From Blastocladiella britannica (taxonomy: Eukaryota > Blastocladiomycota > Blastocladiomycetes > Blastocladiales > Blastocladiaceae), in contig MU624896.1 of NCBI GenBank assembly GCA_025349905.2, positions 1-18,242 of the forward strand: a DNA stretch of 18,242 nucleotides, given 5' to 3'. The translations under genes and the position numbers were made by a program. Under the pieces are notes generated by a model. That model worked only from the letters and a program-made list of their open reading frames with translations. It was not told where the DNA came from and ran no database searches. This document shows, piece by piece, positions 10,001 to 17,510 of the stretch. The first letter of the stretch is position 1; each line of letters opens with the position of its first letter.

Positions 10001-10262
10001 AGGGCCACAAGGTTCCAGAAAGCCAGGCGGTCCATGAGTCTGCACCTGGTAATGGGTCCGATGGTGCCGCGACAACGAGACCAAGGGTCCATGCCTCGGT
10101 GGCGGACATGATCAGCGCCACCAGTGCCGGTGGGGCCACTGGCGCGGCAAGGGCCGGTGGGCGCGTGACCACTGATCGGACCATGAGGACGCATGCGGCG
10201 GAGGCGATGGCGTGCGTCACGATGGCCGCGGTAGTTCCTGTGGGCCGAGGGATCAGCGTCAT
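7085..10262 (-). CDS. Polytopic membrane protein fused to GT31 fringe-like (DUF604) glycosyltransferase
   Basis: Two exons, 10262-9558 and 9493-7085, encode 1037 residues. The 64-nt intron (9494-9557, GTACTC...TACAG) is phase 0, and the second exon stays open across its whole length, so the membrane part and the enzyme are one protein. Residues 1 to about 350 contain many hydrophobic segments (likely 7-9). A Ser/Thr-rich linker follows, then another segment near 505-525, then a lumenal domain. The domain carries WFVLADDDTLFFPD (Asp triad at 733-735, metal/nucleotide-sugar site), MAFGGGGAALS (about 780-790) and FNQFDLWG, all typical of plant and fungal DUF604 proteins in family GT31. Several N-glycosylation sequons (NST, NVS, NAS) fit a Golgi lumen location. 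GT31 enzymes usually have just one N-terminal membrane anchor, so the many-pass front half is odd. The acceptor sugar is unknown. The start could be further upstream, since the frame is open. Confidence 0.82.
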
Positions 10263-10415
10263 TTCGATCGATGAAATTTTTTTTTTTTGCAGATTCAAAT
10301 TTGACTCGACCTCCTGCATCTTTATTTTCCCGAGGGCAGCATACAAATACGCATAGATAGACCTGCCTGGATTGCGCATAGGATCCGGCTCAAAGCGACT
10401 GTATATTTTCCTAAA
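10263..10415. promoter_or_regulatory. 153-bp divergent promoter (GT31 fusion / GNAT-like gene)
   Basis: The gap between two divergent start codons. It holds a run of T at 10277-10288 (an A-rich leader for the minus-strand gene) and a short AT-rich patch (GTATATTTTCCTAAA) just before the plus-strand ATG at 10416. No other site is evident. Confidence 0.45.
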
Positions 10416-11333
10416 ATGGCAAGCGCACCTCGCACACACTTTGGCACATTGACAACTGCAACTGGCACCACCACCACACTCCCCCTCTTGCACTGGCAGC
10501 AAGGCCAAATCATTGTCCGTTCCTTGTCATTCAATTCAATTGTAAAGAACTAACACAAAAAAAAAAAAAAATTACAGACCCCACTGACGCGCGACCTGAC
10601 CCGGTTCCTGTACGCAACTCGCAAAATTACGTACAACGCAGAGCAGATCCCAAAGGCTTTTGAGTTGCAAGATGCAGGAGACCGGCTGATCTTTGCATTG
10701 TGGATCCCGGAGCACACATTCACCAAGTACCTCGAGTCCTACGAGACTACCAGTGGCCACGGCCGTGGCAAGATCATGTCCTGGGACGAAGATGACGCGT
10801 TCATTCCGTTCGATTTGCGTGAAGAGTGCACGCCCATGGACATTGGCGGCGAACCGTGGCGGCCCGTGGGCGTTGTGGCGGCAGAGTACGTCAACTACGA
10901 TTACACGGTGGACAAGTTTGGTGGCGACGAGGACAAGTGGTCGCGGTTCTATGCTTCCCGGGCCACACGTACCGCGTCCATTTGCATGCTGGCAGTCCCC
11001 TTCCCGTTCGAAAAGCGTGGATTCGGCAGCAGTCTGCTGGATTTCGTTGAAGAGTGGGTCATTCGGCACGGGCTGACGGTGGAAGATGCCCGGCGGGTGA
11101 TGTTCGACGACGAGTCCGAGTATGGTCGGGCGCTGATCAAGGAGGGGGGTCCGGCCGTGATCGAGGCTCGATTGGGAGGTGAGACCACCCGGTCGCTGCC
11201 GTGCTACCCCAACATTGCGCTGTGCACGATCCATTACCGCGCCGTCATGTACGAGAAGCGCGGGTACAAGGAGACGATCCGTGTCAAGGAACACTGGGGG
11301 ATGTGCGTCTTTTTGCACAAGGTCTTTGACTGA
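10416..11333 (+). CDS. GNAT-fold acetyltransferase-like protein
   Basis: Two exons, 10416-10514 and 10578-11333, encode 284 residues. The intron (63 nt, GTCCGT...TTACAG) has a clear ACTAAC branch site (10549-10554) and a run of 15 A before the acceptor. Both sides are phase 0. The C-terminal half looks like a GNAT fold: strand SICMLAVPFPF, then the acetyl-CoA pyrophosphate loop KRGFGSSLLDF (about residues 175-190), and near the end AVMYEKRGYKE, the usual motif B tail of these enzymes. The family transfers acetyl from acetyl-CoA to an amine on a protein or small molecule. The loop has Ser where Gly or Ala is usual in R-x-x-G-x-G/A. The N-terminal third (residues 1-90) does not remind me of any family. 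Substrate unknown. The stop is only 22 bp before the next gene's ATG. Confidence 0.6.
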
Positions 11334-11355
11334 CCTTGTGGCGTATTAAAATATA

Positions 11356-12990
11356 ATGGACTGGCCTGATATTATTCTCCCCCGGACGGCCCTGTACCTG
11401 GACCAGCAATCCCGCGGCGCCGTGGTCCGCATCAACAAGGCCTGGCGCTCCGCGGTCCTCCAGGCGACTCCACCAGTCCCGACAACGGTGACCAACCGCA
11501 CGGCGCTGGTCCGCCTGGTGGCGTCAATCCGTGCTGGCAGACTCCGTGGCAGCGCATTACCACGGTCGCTGGTGCTGCGTAACATCAAGGAGCCGCGGTT
11601 TACAGGTGGGCGGTTCTTTGTAACCACGGACCGGGACGAGGACGGCAACGATGACGATCTTGACGACACATGGCTGGCCGCGTTGCTAGTGCCGCTGCTA
11701 GACCGACTGGAATCCCTGGTGGTGGACTCGGTGCACCCGTTCCACCGCGACGCCGTGGCGGTGCTACTGGAGCAAATTGCGCAGGTCACTTCTCCTCAAA
11801 ATGGCAAGGGGGGCGGTAAAAAGGAGAGCTTTCGCCACCATGGCTCGGCACCATTCAGCGCCCTTACCGTGCTCCAGATCCGCCGGCCTCGTGATATCGA
11901 CGCATGGGCACTGCATGCGTTCCTGTACGAAGCCGGGGCCGCCATGGTTCCCGCCAAGCGCATGCCCTCGGCCGGTTCTTCATCCTCCTCATTACCGGAA
12001 CGTAACGGCGGTGCTAGTGGTGAACGACGGTGCACGATCCGCCGGCTGGCGCTCGTGGACTGCGACTATGCGTTGACTGCGCCTTTGGTGGCCGCGTGTC
12101 TACCGCGGCCGACGGAATTGGGCGCGCCCGCATCCATTTCGCACCATTACTCTGATAGTGACGAGCAGCTGCCGACGTATGCCGAGGCCGAGGCGGCGGC
12201 ACTGGGCGATGGCGCGCTGCGGCACCTGTCGCTCGACGACAATGCGGGCACCGTCACCGATATGCTGCTGATGAATGTGTTTAACGGTAATGGATCCTCA
12301 TCGTGGCCGCTGGTCAGCGTCTCGCTGGTCAATGCCACGGGCCTGACGCCTGTCGGACTCTCGGCGCTGGCCCGGGCCACGGCCCCCATGCTGCAGCGAC
12401 TCTCGATCGCCGGGTGCACGGCGCTGACGCGCGACCTCTGCGCAACCGTTGCTGCCCTGTCCCCCGCTGCTCCCCACTTGCGCGACCTGGACTTGGCCGA
12501 CATCAGCGCCTTGGTCGACGGTGGACCCATTCGACCGCAACCCATGTCCATCAAAGTATTCCCACGTCTCGAGCGGCTCCGCATTGCCTACAGCGACGCC
12601 GCCGACAGTCCCTGCGCGTGTGCGGGGTTACAAGTACCGCTGGCAACGCTGGCAGCAATGAGCCAGTTGGAAGAGCTCGCAATTTACGTGGTTCCCGGCG
12701 CGGGGGCCCTGGGTGGAGTTCCAGCGGCGCTTCTCCGGCAGCTGGTGGTGCGTTGTCATGGCAAGTCGTCATTGGGGCGGATTCGCATCACGCACTCGGA
12801 GGCCCGCGTGCGCGCCGATCGGATCGTCGAGGGGTTCCGGTACGCGGCCACGGTGCGGCAGTGGCATGGGTGCGTGCAGGAGCAGTGTTTGGGTGCAGTA
12901 GAGCAGGAGAGTGGGCAGCAGCTGGTGCAGGACGGGGAACTGATTGAGGGGAGGGTGAGGGTGGAGGTGGAGCAAGGGCCGTGGATGTGA
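11356..12990 (+). CDS. F-box/leucine-rich-repeat-like protein
   Basis: A single open frame of 544 residues with no need for an intron. The first 35 residues (LPRTALYLDQQSRGAVVRIN followed by KAWR) look like a weak F-box. The region from about 285 to 420 has degenerate leucine-rich repeats of the cysteine-containing type, for example LRHLSLDDN, LVSVSLVNATGLT, LQRLSIAGCTALT and LRDLDLADIS, each about 26 residues apart. Such proteins usually recruit targets to SCF ubiquitin ligases. The repeats are few and uneven, and the Ser-rich and acidic stretches in between are probably loops. An AATAAA polyadenylation-type signal lies at 13057-13062, 67 bp after the stop. The very short gap to the gene before it suggests that the two may share transcription or overlap as transcripts. 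It could equally be a plain LRR protein without an F-box. Confidence 0.55.
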   Translation: MDWPDIILPRTALYLDQQSRGAVVRINKAWRSAVLQATPPVPTTVTNRTALVRLVASIRAGRLRGSALPRSLVLRNIKEPRFTGGRFFVTTDRDEDGNDDDLDDTWLAALLVPLLDRLESLVVDSVHPFHRDAVAVLLEQIAQVTSPQNGKGGGKKESFRHHGSAPFSALTVLQIRRPRDIDAWALHAFLYEAGAAMVPAKRMPSAGSSSSSLPERNGGASGERRCTIRRLALVDCDYALTAPLVAACLPRPTELGAPASISHHYSDSDEQLPTYAEAEAAALGDGALRHLSLDDNAGTVTDMLLMNVFNGNGSSSWPLVSVSLVNATGLTPVGLSALARATAPMLQRLSIAGCTALTRDLCATVAALSPAAPHLRDLDLADISALVDGGPIRPQPMSIKVFPRLERLRIAYSDAADSPCACAGLQVPLATLAAMSQLEELAIYVVPGAGALGGVPAALLRQLVVRCHGKSSLGRIRITHSEARVRADRIVEGFRYAATVRQWHGCVQEQCLGAVEQESGQQLVQDGELIEGRVRVEVEQGPWM

Positions 12991-13056
12991 AATATATGTA
13001 TATTATTTTGATTACGCTGTAGGGTAAGGTACGCGGTACCAATGTTGTTAATCGCC

Positions 13057-13062
13057 AATAAA
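13057..13062 (+). terminator. AATAAA polyadenylation-type signal
   Basis: A canonical AATAAA on the plus strand, 67 bp after the LRR-like gene's stop and before the convergent uS8m gene's stop at 13114. It is the best candidate for the 3' end signal of the plus-strand gene. Confidence 0.45.
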
Positions 13063-13113
13063 TCAACAACAACACACACGACAACACATTGAAAAAAAAC
13101 ATACAAAAACGGA

Positions 13114-13587
13114 CTACTTGATGGAGCACAACACCTCGCCGCCGACATTCTGCTTGACGGCATCGTACAGATCCAGCACGCCCAGCTCCGTGTTGATGGC
13201 AATCACCTGGCCCGGTACCAACGGCACCGACAGCCCCAGTTGTTGCAAGCGACGGCACTTGTTACCAGCAGCCACCTCCGCCAGCTCGTCAGGAGCAGCA
13301 AACACGCGGCGCGACGGCTTGGAAATGACCTTCATTTGGTCCAGCACAGGCGCATCGAGCGCCGGACCAGCGTACTTGAGGTTGACCCACAGCCGTTGCT
13401 GGGCGACACCGGCAAACGGCAAGTGCGGGCCCTCGGCGGTGCCACGCATGACGGCGGACAGGAAACCGCGGTCGCGCATCAGGGTCAGCAGGGACTCGTT
13501 CAGACGCGAGTGCGGGACGGCGGTGGTGCGCAGGCGCGCGCGGAACGCGTTTTGCAGGTGGCTGCAGACGTTGTGGACCAGGGGCAT
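13114..13587 (-). CDS. MRPS8: Mitochondrial small-subunit ribosomal protein uS8m
   Basis: A single exon encoding 157 residues, about the length of yeast Mrps8. uS8 binds the central domain of small-subunit rRNA early in assembly. Matching segments include VHNVCSHLQNAFRARL at the N-terminus, GFLSAVMRGT, QRLWVNLKYAG, then VISKPSRRVF, and the ending GGEVLCSIK, where yeast has a closely similar DGEVLC-RVK tail. The residue pattern is of the fungal mitochondrial type, not the cytosolic uS8 or the bacterial one. There is no obvious cleavable presequence; the short basic N-terminus is normal for this protein. The gene starts 48 bp from the divergent gene at 13636 and faces the LRR-like gene at its 3' end, 123 bp apart. 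Confidence 0.93.
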   Translation of the reverse strand: MPLVHNVCSHLQNAFRARLRTTAVPHSRLNESLLTLMRDRGFLSAVMRGTAEGPHLPFAGVAQQRLWVNLKYAGPALDAPVLDQMKVISKPSRRVFAAPDELAEVAAGNKCRRLQQLGLSVPLVPGQVIAINTELGVLDLYDAVKQNVGGEVLCSIK

Positions 13588-13635
13588 TTTCTCTTTATGT
13601 TTTTTTTTTTCGCTTTTTCACTTGAAAAACCAAAA
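13588..13635. promoter_or_regulatory. 48-bp shared divergent promoter (uS8m / unrecognised gene)
   Basis: Only 48 bp separate the two start codons. The interval is very A/T-rich with a run of T at 13600-13609. Either the promoter elements are within this gap or they extend into the coding sequences on both sides. Confidence 0.5.
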
Positions 13636-14712
13636 ATGGAAAGACGACAGCGGCGACCTCAACAGACCCCACCGTTACCGGCGCTGTTACCGCCTGCATT
13701 GCCGCCCTCAACGACTGCTACAGCCGTGGACACTGCTTTTACGCCTCTGGCCTTGGATTTTGGCGAACACTCCAATATGGACGATCTCATGGTTGGCTTT
13801 GAGCTGCCCGATGGCGACGACGACCACGACCACCACCACCGCCACCGCTCTTATGAACCACCCTTGCCAATACTGGTCTGGACCGAGAAGGAAAAGGAAA
13901 AGGCGTTGCCTGCCCCACCACCACCGCCACCACCACCACCACCACCATCATTTCTGAACCCGGCCGAGATCCACGACCTCCTGGCCCTGCACTCGGGCGC
14001 GCTCGTGTCGCTCGTGCAACCCCTGTTCTATGCCGCTTCGCGCCGGCCCCGTCGTCCCAGTGGCTCTTCCACTCCCACAATGGATGCGTTCGCGGCCCTG
14101 ACCGCATGTGGTCCCGCACCTCACCCGCGAGCTGCGGTGCTGGCGGTATCGGCACGTGCCCTGGGCGAGGCTGCGGTGCCGCACCTGTGGACCGATGCGG
14201 TCGTGCATACGGTGGCCGCGGTGCTGGAGGCCCGAAACGCCACCGCCGCCGCCTGGCTTCGCCGCGAATGCACCGCTCCACCGCAACCAATACCGCAATC
14301 ACTACCACTACCACTTGAAAATGGTGATGATGAAACGCAGCGGGTGGTGTGGACGGCCTTGGGCCCGGCGCTGGCCGCCGCGACCGCCGCGATCAAGCAG
14401 GCGTTGCAAGAAGAGTCCAAAGGAGGGCACCATCAGGCACAAGAAGCGGTGGCCCAGACGTTTGCGCGACACGCGGTGCTGGCGTTTCTGGCGGTGGCGC
14501 TGGCCGCGGCCCCCGGGACCCGGTTTAGCGTGCCGGACCGTGGGCAGCGGTACGACCGCGGGTTCCATGACGCGGGCATGTCACTCGAGGACGGCGCTGC
14601 CGGGGATATTGTGCTCACGGCGTTTCCGGGCGTGGTGTACGACGACCCGGTGCTGATGCGCACCGTGCCCGTATTTCGCGCGGTGGTATGGTGCACGCCG
14701 AGCCCATCATAA
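13636..14712 (+). CDS. Unrecognised protein with poly-Pro and His/Asp-rich N-terminus
   Basis: A single exon of 358 residues. The start at 13636 follows CCAAAA and avoids overlap with uS8m; the frame is open further upstream to 13240, but that stretch is antisense to uS8m. The first 110 residues are disordered: Pro-rich (PQQTPPLPALLPPALPP), an Asp/His tract (DGDDDHDHHHRHR) that could bind metal, and 12 prolines in a row near residue 100. From about 110 on it becomes an Ala-rich helical domain, ending in a segment with RFSVPDRGQRYDRGFHD and ITAFPGV-like TAFPGVVYDD. A vaguely similar ending occurs in many fungal proteins of unknown function, but I do not recall a named family. There are no membrane segments or signal peptide. 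Function unknown; the gene itself is likely real from codon use and a clean open frame. Confidence 0.65.
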   Translation: MERRQRRPQQTPPLPALLPPALPPSTTATAVDTAFTPLALDFGEHSNMDDLMVGFELPDGDDDHDHHHRHRSYEPPLPILVWTEKEKEKALPAPPPPPPPPPPPSFLNPAEIHDLLALHSGALVSLVQPLFYAASRRPRRPSGSSTPTMDAFAALTACGPAPHPRAAVLAVSARALGEAAVPHLWTDAVVHTVAAVLEARNATAAAWLRRECTAPPQPIPQSLPLPLENGDDETQRVVWTALGPALAAATAAIKQALQEESKGGHHQAQEAVAQTFARHAVLAFLAVALAAAPGTRFSVPDRGQRYDRGFHDAGMSLEDGAAGDIVLTAFPGVVYDDPVLMRTVPVFRAVVWCTPSPS

Positions 14713-14720
14713 TATATATT

Positions 14721-14726
14721 TTTATT
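14721..14726 (-). terminator. AATAAA polyadenylation-type signal (minus strand)
   Basis: TTTATT on the plus strand reads AATAAA on the minus strand, 18 nt after the stop of the CWF19L1 homolog. It lies 8 bp outside the stop of the convergent plus-strand gene (14712), so the two 3' UTRs must overlap. Confidence 0.5.
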
Positions 14727-14743
14727 CGTCAGATCGGATCAGG

Positions 14744-17204
14744 TCATTGAGCAGCGCTGCCGACAAACCCGCCCGACGACGGTGCCTCCTCGTCGCGCTC
14801 GACCCACACCTCGGCCTCCTGATCAGCTTCTTCTTCGTTCTTGATGGTCACCTCTGAAGCAGCACTGCCCACCACCGGCACCGTATGCAGCGCACGCAGC
14901 TGCTGGGCCAACGCCTCGGCATGTGCGCTCTCGCGGTCCGAGTCCAAGTCGAGTCGCCAGTCGCGCGCGCGGTCGCCGGTGCCCAGCACCAGGCCCACCA
15001 CTTCACGTGGGAGCGACATGGGGAACCGCGACCGGGCCGGGATCTCGCAAAACACCAGGTGCTCGCCCGCCAGCATCGCCACGTGGTTGGCGGCCGGCAA
15101 AATTGTGCTGGCAGTGTCGGGGTCCGTTGTGCGCAGGTACCCGTACGCCGAGACCAGCGACGTCGCGTGCTCGGTCGGGATCGTGTAGGTCATAGGGTGC
15201 AGTCGGCTATTTTTTCAAGGATACTATAAGTGCGAGGCCAGAAAAATAAAATGGAATAGGCGCACCACTGCAACGTCAGGCGCTCCACAAGGTCCTTGGC
15301 CGACTGCTCGGCCTGGGCCTTGGTGACGGGGACTACCTGGAGATGGCCGTGGTTCCCATTGGCGGCAGGCGTACCAGCGGCAGGCGGTGTGGTCGCTCCG
15401 TCGCGATGGTGCTGCTGAGGATGGGCCGGCTCGAGCGCACGGCAAATCTGGTACATGCACGTCACGAGCGGTTCCTTCTGCTCCACCTCCTTAATGACGG
15501 TCGGCAGCCACGTCAAGTACGCGTGACGGATCGCCGCCAAGAACGCATTCATCTCGCGGTGCGTCGCCACATACACATCCTCTCCACCGCCGTTGTCGGG
15601 CTGCACGCGATGCAAGTGCTGCACGTGCTGTTGCGCGGCCAGAATCAAGTGCCCATTGGTCAACTCGCCCTTGGCCACCGCCGCGTACACGTTCTTGCCC
15701 GCGGCCACCACCAGCGCCGTGTCGGCGGACGCCGAGCCCAGGCAGAACCAGCAAGGGGCCGGCGCACCTTCCGCCCGACGTGCCAGCACCTGCGGGCACG
15801 TGCGCGCGTCGTGGCCCTCGGTGTTGCACGCGCGGCACACGCGGACCGGGCACTCGCGCGCCGGGTGCTCGGTGGATGCGCACACAGAGCATTTTTGCGA
15901 CTCGGGGCAGTCCTGGATCCAGTGGCCGGGGACATTGCAGCGGCGGCACACGTACGTTGCCGGCGGTGGGCGGGGCATGGTCCCGTCGGCACGCGCGCGT
16001 TTGGCGGCCGGAGCTTGGTCAGATGCAGAAGCAGCCACGGCAGCGGCGGCATCGGCACCGGCGCCAGTTGCCGCCGCGCCCCATGCACCGTCCTCACTTT
16101 CTTCCCCGCGCTGACGCTTGACGGCTCCATTTCCTGGCGCTACTGAGGATGCTCCCCCCAGTGGAGTAGCCGTGCACCCCTTGGGCGCCTTCTCGAGATC
16201 CGTCGCGGCCTTGCACGCGGTCGGCACAATGCGGAACGCAAACACCCATTTCCCGGCCTGCGCAGGCTTTCCCGCCACCGGCACCGGCCCAATTGCCAGG
16301 AACCGGGTCACGTCCACGCCCGTTGTCCCCTCTTCGGGAGCAATGGGCGCATGTGCGAACGGTGCGCGCTCGTAAAACGCGCCGGGTCCACCCGTCAAGT
16401 GGTACCGCGGCCGCAGTGCACGCACCACGTCCCGCAGCACGGGCGACTCGTGTTTCATCGGAACCCGGTCGGCCGCGTGCATTCCCGCGGGGGCCGTGAA
16501 CGTCAGCAAGATATCGCACTGGTGGCCGCCAGCCAGAACTGTTTCGGCGGCGGTCTGCAGGTCGGTGAGCTGGCGCGACGTGTACAGGTGCGGAGTGGCG
16601 GCACGCGGTGGGGCCAAGTACTGCGCGGGTTTCCATGCGCCCGAGACGAACGCGAGCGTGAGCTTATTGGGCAGCGTGTAGATTCCAGAGGGGCCTTTTT
16701 GTCATTTTAGTCAGTATCGTTTTGGGTGGGCGTATCAGATAGGAACATACCAAGGTAGAATGCGTTGCCGCCAATCGGAACCGGGTGCTCGGGCGAGAGA
16801 CTGCCGTTGGCGATAATGGCGTCCACCACGGCCTGTGGCAGCGGCAGATCGCCGGCGATAAAGTACAGCGGCACCGGGACTGTGTTTTTCAATTGACGGT
16901 CAGTCAATACGCCAAAAACAGTGAGAAAATTTAGCGGACATTTGATATCGCCGTCGAGCAGACGCTGGACGTGGGCAGAGGTCGACGCGTCGTCTTGCTT
17001 GCCAAACAAGTTTCCAGCGACCAAGATCAGATCAATGCCCGCCTGCTTGACCAGCTTGGGCAGCTTCTCTGCCAACACGTCCAAGTGACCATTGACGTTA
17101 CCGATCGAGAGGCTGTTGTTTTTTTTATGAGTATTTTTTTTTTTTTATTTTCCTTGAGACGCGTGGAGATGTGGTGGGACGCACACTTTAATCAGGTTGC
17201 TCAT
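14744..17204 (-). CDS. CWF19L1: CWF19L1/Drn1 homolog with three CCHC zinc knuckles
   Basis: Five exons (17204-17185, 17112-16940, 16879-16751, 16694-15266, 15206-14744) encode 737 residues; all junction phases agree. Drn1/CWF19L1 works with debranching enzyme Dbr1 in lariat intron turnover and associates with the late spliceosome. The N-terminal metallophosphoesterase-like domain (about 1-230) has KVLSIGNVNGHLDVL, LILVAGNLFG and, after removing a 60-nt intron, GDIKFPVPLYFIAGDLPLP. Then come RPRYHL and VTRFLAIG. Three zinc knuckles follow at about 354-407, each CX2CX4HX4C (starting CRRC, CSVC, CRAC). The CwfJ C-terminal domain 1 (HIT-like, PCWFCLGS, from about 420) and domain 2 (VFCEIP, LPREVVG, DWRL) complete the order typical of fungal members. 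The tiny first exon of 20 nt is supported by the match to the family's start. The donor of the last intron could alternatively lie at 15268. Confidence 0.94.
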
Positions 17205-17510
17205 AATTATACACTTGTAGAATTTCCCAAAAATAATATTTCGAAAAATATACAATATCCTTGAAAAACGTGGACCGTCGCTGTCAAAACAATCTGGAAA
17301 AACTCTAAAAGCTGCATGTCAAAACCTTATTTGGGATTGATCTGATCCCCCCTCCCCCACACTACGTTATCATAGCAGCGACCGCCGAAGGTACAAATAC
17401 CAGAGGATTTCCCACCTTTCACTTCCCCTCCACCTCGCTGCCACCCATACGCACTCACAACTTTGAGCTCACTCACTCTCGCACTTTCACTTGCAAAAAA
17501 CCAACAAGAA
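17205..17510. promoter_or_regulatory. 306-bp divergent region (CWF19L1 / CNB-D-LDH copy 2)
   Basis: The region is split in two by composition: 17205-17330 is AT-rich, while 17340-17510 is a pyrimidine-rich leader (CCCCCCTCCCCC, CACTTTCACTT) ahead of the plus-strand ATG. Pyrimidine-rich tracts just upstream of the start are typical of highly expressed fungal genes. I found no similarity by eye to the upstream region of copy 1. Confidence 0.45.

Noticed and set aside
9298..10262. Treating the membrane half and GT31 half as two genes
   Set aside because: The frame continues without stop upstream of the internal ATG (9298) for 65 codons up to a good acceptor, and the upstream exon ends in a matching phase-0 donor.
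9559..10356. Plus-strand open frame of 265 codons opposite the GT31 fusion's first exon
   Set aside because: The minus strand shows clear hydrophobic membrane segments and a frame-matched intron; the plus frame is biased composition only.
13240..13635. Upstream extension of the unrecognised plus-strand gene
   Set aside because: The open frame continues, but it lies fully antisense over the well-supported uS8m gene; the ATG at 13636 is the likelier start.
15780..15960. Zinc knuckles as a sign of a Gag-like retroelement
   Set aside because: They are embedded between the phosphoesterase-like and CwfJ domains of a normal cellular gene; no reverse transcriptase, integrase or LTR is present.
15343..16146. 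Plus-strand open frame of 267 codons across CWF19L1
   Set aside because: It is the complement of the zinc knuckle and CwfJ region; Arg/His-rich shadow without domains.
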